From the NCBI RefSeq assembly GCF_037126465.1, contig NC_088202.1, positions 33,340,213 through 33,404,212 of the forward strand: 64,000 nt of DNA. The letters are read 5' to 3'. The stretch's first letter is position 1; each line of letters opens with the position of its first letter. This stretch comes from Ornithodoros turicata (lineage: Eukaryota > Arthropoda > Arachnida > Ixodida > Argasidae). The position numbers and the translations under genes were made by a program. A model generated the notes under the pieces. The model worked only from the letters and a program-made list of their open reading frames with translations. It searched no databases and had not been told where the DNA came from. Positions 53,063 to 63,239 of the stretch are shown one piece after another.

Positions 53063-54634
53063 TTAGGAATTTAGGTTGCGAACTGTTGAGAGGACGCCGG
53101 GGTCCTCGTTGATCTGGCTTTTAAATTTGTAGATCAGGAACGATTCTCTTTGTTCTCTAAGGCGTTGGGATGGAAAACCCGATTGCAGAACGAAAATGGC
53201 TATGTCGTTAATTGAGTGGCCGGGTTTACTAAAATGTCGAGACACTGGCAGATTAGGTTTCTTTGATACGTCGGACCTGTGGTTGTTGAATCGGATTCGG
53301 AAGGATGTAGCTGTTTGACCGATATATTGGGCCTTGCACTCATTACATTGAAGGAGATAAAGGACGTTAGAAGAGTTGCAGTTAAATGGACCATTAATTT
53401 TTGTGCGATAGTTAGAATTTGTGCTTTCTACTCTGGTAGCAGTTTGCATTAATTTACAGATCTGGCATCTGCGTCCGTTGCATGGTTGACAACCGTTGTG
53501 TTCCGAGGACTTGTTTAACTTGGCGTTCACAAGTCTGTCTTGGATGTTCCTTGCTCGACGATAAGTAACGCGGGGTGGTTCCGGAAACACCTGACTCATG
53601 CGATCAGATTGGGTGAGGATTGCATAGTGCCGTTTAAGTATGCGGTTTACGTCCGGGGCATAACCGTTGAAGCTAATAGTGAGGTTTACCGAAGAATTCT
53701 TATCGGCTCGGGGCTGTGTTTGGAATAGGTTCTCTCGATCGGTTGATCTAGCTCTGGCTATGGCATCTTTTACGACCTGATTAGGATATTTTCTATCTGC
53801 GAAAGTTTCTTCAAGGCTCTCAAGATGATTGTCTAGTTCATCATCGTTAGAACATATTCTCCGGTAACGCAGCGCTTGACTATAAGGGATAGCTAGCTTA
53901 GTATGCCTGGGGTGGCAACTCTGGAACGATAGATATTGTTGGGAGTCGGTAGGCTTGCGATACAGACTGGTGGTTATATTTCCATTGTGTAGTTTAACTT
54001 CCACATCCAGAAAATTAACAGCTGAGAAGGAGTAATTGAATGTAAATTCAATACTGGGATGTACTTGGTTAAAGTCGTTAACAAACAACTGAAGGTCGCA
54101 TTCGGAGTGGGGCCAAATAATGAATATATCATCTAGGAATCGCTTATATAGGAGTGGCTTCAGTGCACAATTTCTGAGGAACGGTTCTTCCAAGGATGCC
54201 ATGAAGATATTTGCATAGTTAGGGGCCATTTTTGTTCCCATTGCTGTACCGTTGACCTGTATGTAGTGTTTGTCGTCGAATTCAAAGTTATTGCATGTTA
54301 GGATCAGATTCAGGATCTCCGTGAGGACAGACGTATCATAACCCTGATCGGGTTGATTCTTAAATGCACGCTCTGCTGCTGCTATTCCATCTGAGTGAGG
54401 AATGTTAGTATACAGGGAAGTGACATCTAGGGTTGCTAACAGACAGTTAGGGGGAACGTTTATTTTACGTATATCTTGAAGGAAATGGTTGGTATCCTTA
54501 ACGTATGAGTCGAATTTAGACGGGATGGGCTTGAGGAGATGATCCACGAATGATGAAAGATTCTCAGTGGCTGTACCATTACAGGAAACAATCGGTATTC
54601 CGGGGTTACCCGGCTTATGTATCTTGGGGAGCAT
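53063..54634 (-). CDS. Penelope-like polyprotein: reverse transcriptase plus GIY-YIG endonuclease (5'-truncated)
   Basis: 523 open codons. Reverse transcriptase motifs: MLPKIHKPG (N-terminal, family-typical), LATLDVTSLYTNIPH (motif A), GTAMGTKMAPNYANIFM (motif B), YKRFLDDIFIIW (motif C) and YRKPTDSQQYL. A cysteine cluster CQPCNGRRCQIC (about residue 385) leads to a GIY-YIG-type endonuclease (VLYLLQCNECKAQYIGQT, then RIRFNNHR) up to the C-terminus. Penelope proteins prime reverse transcription at endonuclease-cut targets. The true N-terminus is missing upstream of the first ATG; codons continue open for a few residues to the inversion junction. Confidence 0.88.
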   Translation of the reverse strand: MLPKIHKPGNPGIPIVSCNGTATENLSSFVDHLLKPIPSKFDSYVKDTNHFLQDIRKINVPPNCLLATLDVTSLYTNIPHSDGIAAAERAFKNQPDQGYDTSVLTEILNLILTCNNFEFDDKHYIQVNGTAMGTKMAPNYANIFMASLEEPFLRNCALKPLLYKRFLDDIFIIWPHSECDLQLFVNDFNQVHPSIEFTFNYSFSAVNFLDVEVKLHNGNITTSLYRKPTDSQQYLSFQSCHPRHTKLAIPYSQALRYRRICSNDDELDNHLESLEETFADRKYPNQVVKDAIARARSTDRENLFQTQPRADKNSSVNLTISFNGYAPDVNRILKRHYAILTQSDRMSQVFPEPPRVTYRRARNIQDRLVNAKLNKSSEHNGCQPCNGRRCQICKLMQTATRVESTNSNYRTKINGPFNCNSSNVLYLLQCNECKAQYIGQTATSFRIRFNNHRSDVSKKPNLPVSRHFSKPGHSINDIAIFVLQSGFPSQRLREQRESFLIYKFKSQINEDPGVLSTVRNLNS

Positions 54635-54884
54635 GTAAAATCTACCAGGCCTAGGGTCCTTTGGGAGTAAATATTTACTTTAATTTATTTACTCCCAAAG
54701 GACCCTAGGCCTGGTAGATGCCATAGCCAGAGCTAGATCAACCGATCGAGAGAACCTATTCCAAACACAGCCCCGAGCCGATAAGAATTCTTCGGTAAAC
54801 CTCACTATTAGCTTCAACGGTTATGCCCCGGACGTAAACCGCATACTTAAACGGCACTATGCAATCCTCACCCAATCTGATCGC

Positions 54885-55421
54885 ATGAGTCAGGTGTTTC
54901 CGGAACCACCCCGCGTTACTTATCGTCGAGCAAGGAACATCCAAGACAGACTTGTGAACGCCAAGTTAAACAAGTCCTCGGAACACAACGGTTGTCAACC
55001 ATGCAACGGACGCAGATGCCAGATCTGTAAATTAATGCAAACTGCTACCAGAGTAGAAAGCACAAATTCTAACTATCGCACAAAAATTAATGGTCCATTT
55101 AACTGCAACTCTTCTAACGTCCTTTATCTCCTTCAATGTAATGAGTGCAAGGCCCAATATATCGGTCAAACAGCTACATCCTTCCGAATCCGATTCAACA
55201 ACCACAGGTCCGACGTATCAAAGAAACCTAATCTGCCAGTGTCTCGACATTTTAGTAAACCCGGCCACTCAATTAACGACATAGCCATTTTCGTTCTGCA
55301 ATCGGGTTTTCCATCCCAACGCCTTAGAGAACAAAGAGAATCGTTCCTGATCTACAAATTTAAAAGCCAGATCAACGAGGACCCCGGCGTCCTCTCAACA
55401 GTTCGCAACCTAAATTCCTAA
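54885..55421 (+). pseudogene. Penelope C-terminal frame (GIY-YIG), internally deleted copy
   Basis: 178 codons from the first ATG, identical in translation to the end of the minus-strand protein. In-frame codons extend upstream to about 54715. The reverse transcriptase is deleted, so this is a non-autonomous relic. Confidence 0.85.
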
Positions 55422-55635
55422 TTCTCTCAGAATACATACACTCTTTTGTATCTCTTTCAGACTCCCCGGTTGGTCACCCCAGGAAATCATTGCCCTCCGG
55501 CGAAGAACTTGACTGCCTATGATTCATTGTACCCCTTTATCTTTGTTTGACAAAGCACGTGTGCTGCCCTCTCTCCTTGTACATATTCCCCTCTCATTCT
55601 TTGCAATTGTCTTGCGTCACCATAGTATCCCATTC

Positions 55636-55666
55636 CTGTTGAAGACAGCGCTGCTGTCGAAACGTC
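55636..55666 (+). ncRNA. hammerhead-like hairpin in a Penelope tail
   Basis: CTGTTGA, an A, GACAGC/GCTGTC, GAAACGTC; the mirror copy lies at 52818-52848. Confidence 0.4.
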
Positions 55667-55715
55667 GAATACCCCCTCTTAGTTTTTAATAAAGTCCCCC
55701 CGTGTCCCTTAACTT

Positions 55716-57529
55716 TTCACATGTAAATAAATATCTTCCCTCGCGTGTTTCATGGATTTCATGCACCAGCCAGCCTGCGTTCACGCTATGTTGTCAGATC
55801 TTCGGACAAGCGTTAAAAAAAGATTGTGACGAGAAGCCGGATTCACGATGGAAGAAGAAGAAGAAAAATCTTGAATGAATTTCAAATTTCATGTTTGCTT
55901 CGTGGTGTGTCAGTATATGGCTGTCAGTATAGAACCTTTGACATTTTGCATCACTCGTGGGGCGGAGGTTCGCACTTAATTACACGGTGTAGCTACTAAT
56001 CATCATGGTTAGATCGCTTATGTATTGACTTGTCTGATGATGTGCTTAATCTTTTCTTATTCTTGATGCCTCCACAGGAAGCAAATAGATACGCAGTCGC
56101 CGGCGCATTTGCACCGACCATGACGCTGATAATCAGGTGGTGGTAGTGTTTCAATTCAAAGCGGTTTGCCTGACTGCTTGTTGCTCGGTTCTTTTCGAAC
56201 AGTATACCCGGCACAGTGATTTGAACCCCGGGGAGACAATACATTCTGCGCACCTCCCCAATAACTGTTGCCGTCATATACTTCCGTTGTTTCGATGCAA
56301 AAACCGAAATAGAAAATGTGAGACGACGAAACGCACAAAATCCAGGCCTAAAAACGATGTTAATTAAGCAAATTGTACGTCTTACTGCAACCTACAGATT
56401 TCTACTGAAATCTCCATACTTTTTAACAAGTGATCTCCATACTTTTCCTCCGACGGGTGTGACAACACTGCGTGAGGGTTGCTGTGCGTTGCTCGCCATA
56501 CCAGCCCCCAGAGCTCTCGCAAGATCTGTACCAAAGTGCGTGTTACTGCGCACGGAGCAATCCGTGCCTCCCCATTGGTCGGGCGACGCCACAGGTGTGT
56601 TCGGATTGGTTGCCGGAATTTGAAAACGACACTTTGCGCTTCCTCGCCTGTGTGCTGTTTACTCTCTCGGCGGTTTCATTTCAAAATTTGAACGGTGGAC
56701 GCCGGCTTTGGCAGGGTCGGCAGCATCTTTCGTTGGGAGGCACGTGCGTTCGCCGTTCGCTGTCCTATCCGTGTATTATGGTGTCTTTGATCGTGTTGTA
56801 CTGTTTCTCGACACAAGCATCGGTCTACGAACAGCCAATCGGATTTCAAACTGAAATGTTGTCGTGAATTCTGGCTCGATGAACACGTTCGAGCGCCGTC
56901 AGATTTGTATAGCGGTGACAAGAAAATGAGATTCATGAAGCAGCATCATTTTTTGTTTGACATATAGCAGGCAAGGACATGATGATCAAGAGACTGTGCA
57001 CAAGTATGTGACAGTTGTTCGTTGTTAGGAATAGGCTGTGTCGATATGCTTGTTTGGCAAGTTTGAGCTTTGTTGCAGTGTGCCAGGAAGCGCTATGCAA
57101 TGGACTCAGTACGCTCAGTGCATGTAAATGCGTCAAGCTGCCGATTGTGTCAGTATAATGTTTCAAATAAATTTCTGTTCATTACAACACTTTTCAGAAT
57201 TTACGGCGTGCATGAACGCTATTAGACTTAGTGGTCACGGGTAGCCGGTACAGGCCAGTATGGAAAGCAGAAGCCAGACAAGAGCCAGAACCGGTCATGC
57301 TGCGAGCCGAACGGAAAGACTTATGATTGAACGATTGAGGAAGCAATCTCTGCATTCTCATTGGCGTGTGCCCAGTGTTGTGTGAATTTTCCTATACTAT
57401 GGGCTCTATGGGGAGATGCGGAGAGCTGGCCATACTGTGCGCGTTCTCCCAGAATAGACGGTCACTAAATAAATGGCTATCCAACTGTGTGGTCGCTCCC
57501 ACAAGTTGTTGCTTTTCACACATCAGACA
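55716..57529. other. no gene recognised
   Basis: A (GAA)n run at 55850-55866 may be a LINE tail. A GGGTTCAAATC-like B-box on the minus strand at about 56214-56232 lacks a convincing A-box. Short frames only. Confidence 0.45.
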
Positions 57530-58003
57530 CTGATACCCTTGTCACACGGGCAATCTTAAACTGCGGTTACGTTCAACCGCCGTTACCCGACCAAACCGCG
57601 GTTATCGTAAACCACGGTCAGTTGTTGTCACACGGCAGTTTGTGACATGTTTGCAGTGACCACGTCATTGTGACACAAGCGCCAGGTATATTTTGATTAC
57701 TCTGCATTGCATAAAAAGAAAACGGGAAAATGATAATTAGAAAGCTTAACAATGATTAATTAAAATTACAGGCCGAAATTAGGTACGCACATTATTATTT
57801 GCGGGAAATGTCACACATGCTGCGCTAACCGCGGTTAAGGAAACAGTCAACTTCCTCGGCTACCTCACGAAACCGGGGTTGCGAATATCGGTTCCCATAA
57901 CCGCGGTTAGCAGCGTAAGCTCCGTTCGGTCGGCCGTCGTGTGACTGCGGCGAACCGAGGTTCCACACAACCGCGATTAGCGTTGCCCGTGCGACAAGGG
58001 TGT
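57530..58003. mobile_element. MITE with CCCTTGTC-type terminal inverted repeats
   Basis: The left end (ACCCTTGTCACACGGGCAA) and right end (TTGCCCGTGCGACAAGGGT) are inverted repeats extending about 35 bp. Internally the palindromic word AACCGCGGTTA recurs several times. About 474 bp and no coding. Superfamily not assigned. Confidence 0.75.
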
Positions 58004-58009
58004 AAGCAG

Positions 58010-58265
58010 AGCCATAGAGATGCGGGGGGGAGAGGGGCAGCCGCCCCGGGCGCCCTCGCCAGAGAGCGCGTCGAACGGCAAGTTCTGGCAGGCTGCATGT
58101 ACAGTATAAAGCGAGAATGTAGATTATTTGAACTTACGATCTCGGCAGTGCGAATGAGCGTTTTCATTTCTTTGTTTACGGAGCTTCTGACGGCAGTGAG
58201 GGGTGGGGGGCGCTTCACGTTTACCCTGCCCCTGGCGCAAACTCGCCTCGCGACGGCTCTGGGTG
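58010..58265. repeat. dispersed repeat, copy 2 (pair at 34925-35290)
   Basis: See the block list for copy 1. It follows directly after the MITE at 57530-58003 and starts with a G-run. About 75-80% similar by eye. Confidence 0.72.
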
Positions 58266-59047
58266 TAAGTGCTTGTTCCATATTCGAGACACATCCATCG
58301 AGATGAAGTTCTCTCTGCAACCCACTCTTTGGGCATTCTCTTAACCCTTGGGAATCTGTAAAACCTAACCGCCGATAACTTGTGCAGTGCAAGAACGCGA
58401 TAACTTGTACAAGCACTGCGGCATTTCAAATAGTTTGGAAGCAGACGACAAAACGAACCCGAAGGCACAGCGCATGTGCCACTGGCCATGCGAATCCGAA
58501 ACCAGCTACCGTTCTGGCACAACGAACGCTTGCGAGGAGGGAACCGGAAGTTGTAAAAGCGGATATTATCCTACATAAATTATCTCTTAGACAAAGTCGC
58601 TCCAGCAGACCCAGTGGACACCGTTATTCGAAACGCAGTGCAGCCACACTGGTGTTGCAGAGAATCCCTTTCGCGACGCCAGGGTGCTCCAGCGCGCGTG
58701 AACTGGATTTGTACCCCGTGCGTGAGCCTTCGGGTTTGCGTCTGTTGACCCTTTCGCCGGTTCCGCGCAGCCACAGTGCGCCAGCGCGCGTCAACGGAAT
58801 TTCTACTCAGTAATTAAGCCTTCCGGTTAGCGCCATTTGTTCGCAAACACATGAAAGGGTGTGAAAAGTGAAACAGTGAAACAGAAACAGAATATATTCT
58901 TACCGAAGTTTTTATTACTGATATACCACTTGCAGTCGACTTTGCGGTCGACACTATGCATGTTCTTGAGTTCTGAACAGACAGCATTGCGTGTTCATAT
59001 GAACGACATTAGGTAAATTAGTAATGTCGGGTCAGTTGAACCGGTAT
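58266..59047. other. no gene recognised
   Basis: Contains two imperfect copies of a GCAGCCACA...CCAGCGCGCGT.AAC segment (about 58632-58712 and 58766-58805). No coding recognised. It includes the 3' flank of the M13-like gene. Confidence 0.4.
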
Positions 59048-61102
59048 TTATGTCCAAAAGGTACACTTGCGATTGGGGTTCATCCTAGAGCTCTTCGCAC
59101 ACTGAAATGCTTCTGCGAAGTCCCTAGACTGTTGCAAGGCGAAGTTGCACCCCTCCTTGTTTCTAACTGAATAACGGTTGTATCCCGTGTATGAGCACGC
59201 TGCGAAACAGTACGCCACAAAAAATAGCTGAGAAGGGCTATAATGGGTGAAGTTCACCAGTGTCTGCAGGTGTTTTTCCCAGGTTACAGAGTCTTGAAAT
59301 GCCTTGTAAGCTGCCTCGAGGCCAATTGAAGCCCACATCTCATCGGTGTTCTCGGCATCCTGGTAGCACTTGAACTTTTTATCGATTCTCTCTAAAGATT
59401 CGTCGGACATCCAAGACACCAGGCGATTCTCGCTGTCGAACATAATTCCGGAGTAGTCGAAAGCATGTGCAATCGTCTCAGCATACACAGCGCCCAACCC
59501 TGCATAATTAATCGCACCGGCGAGGTCCTTGTCATACATCGGTTGGAAGGTTAAAGTCACAGGCAGCTGTACACCATTGATAGCGTGTAGGTACCTAAAA
59601 CCTGCTGGGTCAGTTGTAACAATGTACTGCACGTAGTCGTATGTGTTCGACTTTCTCCACAGAACCTTGTTGCATTCGATCCAGTTGAGGGTGAAACTGC
59701 CTTCCATGTAGGGGAACTGCGCGTAAAATCGGTCGAGGGTGGAAAGATAGTTGGTTAGTCCACGAACCCACACCCAACGAATCATAGCATCCAGCTTTCT
59801 CCGAGCACCAATAAGTGTGTCTGGTGTCCAGTAACTGTTCCGTAGCATGTCTTTCACCGATTCAGTAATATTTCCCATAAATTTGTCGGTGGTGTTCCGC
59901 TCGCTATCCTCGGCGATATTCATAGTGTAGTTTGCCGACAGGGCGAACCCGTATATTTCTTCAACGAAAGTGCAACAGTAAAAGTTGATATCGTAGCTAG
60001 TTTGGATGTCATTTATGGACGAGGACAGAATGAGGCCGAAGCGTTCCACAAACTTCCACGTGATGAAGCTGACTAATTGTGTGTGCGGTAGTTGGAGTAA
60101 GAGGTCTAACGCTATCAATAGTCTTAGGTCAGTCGCGAACAGGATAGCATTTTCGTCTATGCTTCCGTCGATGACGAAGTCCCCCTTGTTTACGTGCTTC
60201 TCCAAGAACGACACCCAAGTAGCTCCGTCGATAACGGACATGTTCCGTTCCTTCACAAGTCTCATTGGAGACAGTGCACTTGGAGACTTAAGTGGAGATG
60301 TCAAGGACATCACGACACGTTGCACTTCGTTCTGCGTCGTTACCAGCTGAGTTATCGTCGTGCCACTTACTGACTGACCAAATAGCGCAGCGTGTTCATT
60401 GACATAAGCGTCGAACTCGTCCAAGGGAGCATGCGTCTCGTTGAAGTGAGAGATGTGTGCGCCGGGGTATAGCATCACAATGTTTGATCTGTTTCTGGAA
60501 GTCAACATTATTCTGAAGATGAACTCCGTTCTCCACTTGGCTGCTAGATTAATGATAAGCTCCAAGGGATGAATCTCCACTTGTGGAGGAACCGGCCAGC
60601 TCATACTGTTTTCCGCCATAAACTTTTTGAGGTAAACCATATTTTCTTCACTGCGTGTATGAGCACTCAAGCACGCTTTCAACATATCAGCCGCTTTATT
60701 CGTCGCCCTGCCGCGGCTGATCGTTGGGTGATTCTTGGCCTTCGAAATGATGCCTCGCATGATTTTTATGTACATACCATCCCCCACAGAGGTCTCTTGC
60801 TTCGAAGTTGGAACCCAGGAACCACACACGTACTGGTAGAAGTCGTCGCAGGGACTGGTTTTGATGTTAATAGAGCTCTCCAAGTAATAGGCGTATCTAG
60901 TGCACGGTGACGTTTTGCACACTAGCGATTTGCCCTTCTCACCAGAGCTGCCCCACGAAGGTAGGAAAATGACACCGAGTAGTAGGGTCAGAACTATAGC
61001 GCTAGCAGCCATGCCAAGCCCAAGGATGAGGACATGCGATCTGGATTTTACTGGAAGCCCACGAAAGAACAAAAGCTGCAGGGAAAGAAACGTAACAGTC
61101 AT
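59048..61102 (-). CDS. M13 (neprilysin-family) ectoprotein, predicted catalytically inactive
   Basis: A single 684-codon frame without introns. A type-II topology is expected: short N-terminal tail, membrane helix at about residues 23-48 (VLILGLGMAASAIVLTLLLG), then an ectodomain. The family signature CDDFYQYVCGSW is at about residue 83. The zinc motif HExxH is absent: at 542-546 the sequence is ETIAH, with only the second histidine (546) kept, followed by AFD. The ENIAD-type third-ligand region reads EMWAS before IGLEAAYKAF. The substrate-binding NAYY motif is not recognisable. The C-terminus keeps C-x-x-W (CTFW) plus one residue. Several N-glycosylation sequons are visible. Loss of ligands with an otherwise intact long frame suggests a maintained pseudoenzyme or a very recent relic. 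Family-level identity is secure; function is unknown. Confidence 0.9.
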   Translation of the reverse strand: MTVTFLSLQLLFFRGLPVKSRSHVLILGLGMAASAIVLTLLLGVIFLPSWGSSGEKGKSLVCKTSPCTRYAYYLESSINIKTSPCDDFYQYVCGSWVPTSKQETSVGDGMYIKIMRGIISKAKNHPTISRGRATNKAADMLKACLSAHTRSEENMVYLKKFMAENSMSWPVPPQVEIHPLELIINLAAKWRTEFIFRIMLTSRNRSNIVMLYPGAHISHFNETHAPLDEFDAYVNEHAALFGQSVSGTTITQLVTTQNEVQRVVMSLTSPLKSPSALSPMRLVKERNMSVIDGATWVSFLEKHVNKGDFVIDGSIDENAILFATDLRLLIALDLLLQLPHTQLVSFITWKFVERFGLILSSSINDIQTSYDINFYCCTFVEEIYGFALSANYTMNIAEDSERNTTDKFMGNITESVKDMLRNSYWTPDTLIGARRKLDAMIRWVWVRGLTNYLSTLDRFYAQFPYMEGSFTLNWIECNKVLWRKSNTYDYVQYIVTTDPAGFRYLHAINGVQLPVTLTFQPMYDKDLAGAINYAGLGAVYAETIAHAFDYSGIMFDSENRLVSWMSDESLERIDKKFKCYQDAENTDEMWASIGLEAAYKAFQDSVTWEKHLQTLVNFTHYSPSQLFFVAYCFAACSYTGYNRYSVRNKEGCNFALQQSRDFAEAFQCAKSSRMNPNRKCTFWT

Positions 61103-62270
61103 TTTGACACCCTATTACACCAGATGCTCTTTTCAAAGCCGCAGCAAATGCATTCTCCCATTCTAAGGCAATTATAAATAATATCGAGACACCACCTTTG
61201 GCGAATTACGGTGGTCATTTAGTGGCAACTGTTATTATTATTTTTTTGGGGAGATCCCACTTGTCCTCTCAAGTTCTGCCACATTTCGCGTGTTCGCCTG
61301 GCACTTTCCGAGCGCCAGGAATTTGCCAGCTAGCACTGTTTTTCTCCGGCCTCGATACAACTGGCGCGGGTTGCCCAACTATATCCCGTGCCGTCACGTT
61401 CGCGCTACGAGCGTGGCAAGGACCTGCATTGGCCAACACGTCGAAGATAGCGTGGGTTAGCACACGACGAACAGGACGAGAGCCCGAGAAGCCCCTAGCG
61501 GCTAGCGCGATCCAAGCCGCTAAAACGGCAAGATTCCTGACACTCATGTTCAGGTGGCAACGGTCGCGCGATCCATCGCGGGCGCGGACCTAGCAATTTC
61601 CGAGTGCTAGGCCGTGTTTCCACGAAAAGACCACCCCAATTCGCCATTTGAGTCCACGTGGAACAGATATTATATACATTTTTCTCAATGTCATGCACAA
61701 TCCAGATTTCTTGTCGTATTTCCAGGGTTCACAAAGCAACGTCCTTTGGTCAGTGCGGCCTTTCTCAGCTTTGCATTCACAGAAACATGCCTGACGTATT
61801 TCGTAACAATGGCACATTTTCGTTGGGTAATGTAGGCCACTGGTATGTCAGGACCCCCGCCACAATCCTCAGCACCCCCATGTTTTTGTGCGCCCCTACA
61901 GGGGCAGGGCTTCTGGTACTGTACATTTAGACACATGTTGCGAACGATACAGTAAGCCGTTACAACGTTACTGTAATGATGATTCCCCCAATTTTTTTCA
62001 ACCCCCCCCGTACCTGTAATTATGCATCAACCGCCGATGTAGTCACAAGCCTGCCCCTAGATTAGGGGATATTTTTGTTAATACGATGAATGATTTTGTC
62101 CTATGAGCTCGAAACTTCTGTCAGGTGAGTCGACAATATGGTACTGCACATATGGTGTGTTTCGTAGAGCGGCTCCTGACCCACCCTGCACCAGTGAACT
62201 GCGGACACTGCGAAATGATGACTGCCTGTTCGTCCTGTTGAACATGCTAAAGCCACCGCCCTAGGAGCAC
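61103..62270. other. no gene recognised
   Basis: 5' flank of the M13-like gene and beyond. Short frames only; C-runs near 62000. No obvious promoter motif. Confidence 0.45.
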
Positions 62271-63239
62271 AATTTGTTGCCGGAACGTTGTGGTAATGTT
62301 TTACTCAAACGTTGCAGAAACGTGGCAAATGTCCTCTTGAAAATCTGTTGCAGAAACGTTGCTGGAAAACATTTCTGTAATGTTCTGACAGCACTAGTAC
62401 AATGTTTCCCCAACACAAATACAATATTGAAGCAACATTTCCATCATGTTTCCACAATATTGTGACACCGTTACAGAAATATTCTTCAACGCACACACAT
62501 GACACAATAATGTGGCAACATTTGGATAATATTCTCGCTACATTATGACAGTGTTACAGACATATTTAACACAACACACTATTTAGGCAACAGTTATGTA
62601 TCGTTCCTACAACATTGTAAAGCGTTACATTCATATTTGTTGAACACACCCCAGGCAGCACCGAATGGTATGGCAACATTTCATCAATGTATACGGCGGC
62701 GTTGCCCAAATGTCGCTAATGTCCACGACTTTAACTTCATTTGCAACATTCATTTCTAACAGCCGAGCAACGTGTACACAACAATGCAACACCATTGTGG
62801 TACCGTATGTACCCCACTGTAGACATTTTTCAATGCGTGACTATATAGTGCCGAGCCCCTCCAGCCTCACTGGGGTGGGGGGCACCGTATATGTACCATC
62901 AAGCAGGGGAGCTATACCTACAGAGGTAGACTGTGCTGGGGAACCGCTCGGGCGTCCAAGTGGATGGAGCATATACTGTAACACAAACTGTTGAGGTACT
63001 TTCATTTACAGTAGTGGGGCGTAAAACATTTGTAACGTTCATGATGATGCAACTTGCAATTATCCCATGTATCTATAACGGATCAAGTATAATTACAATT
63101 CCTGACATCTCTTTCTGTCACGTACCATGTTTTCAAGTCATGCTTGTACTACATGGGATATTAACTGAGAGGAATACACGAGACCCCCTCACAAAACCTG
63201 GACACATTACGAATATATTGCGTCAAATATCGTACTGTC
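62271..63239. repeat. diverged AACGTTGC / AACATT-rich repeat sequence
   Basis: Words such as AACGTTGCAGAAACG, GCAACATTT and CAACATTG recur irregularly up to about 62780 and resemble the unit of the following satellite. A diverged edge of the same array is likely. Confidence 0.5.

Larger units (their letters stand above)
52728..54690 (-). mobile_element. Penelope-like element, minus copy, 5'-truncated
   Basis: Contains a long open frame, a tail with hairpin and a terminal (TA)n tract (52697-52728). The 5' end is at a short AT-rich junction (about 54673-54690), where an inverted copy begins. Confidence 0.9.
54690..55715 (+). mobile_element. Penelope-like element, plus copy with internal deletion
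   Basis: Begins with about 25 bp identical to the start of the minus copy (AAGGACCCTAGGCCTGGTAG), then jumps to the region after the reverse transcriptase (ATGCCATAGCCAGAGCTAG). From there it matches the minus copy to the 3' tail. The inverted-repeat arms are about 1 kb (52790-53765 against 54716-55697). Confidence 0.88.

Noticed and set aside
53540..53728. 62-codon frame repeated at 54756-54944
   Set aside because: It is antisense to the Penelope coding region in both inverted copies.
56130..56240. tRNA gene near the B-box-like GGTTCAAATC
   Set aside because: No A-box at proper distance and no cloverleaf could be drawn.
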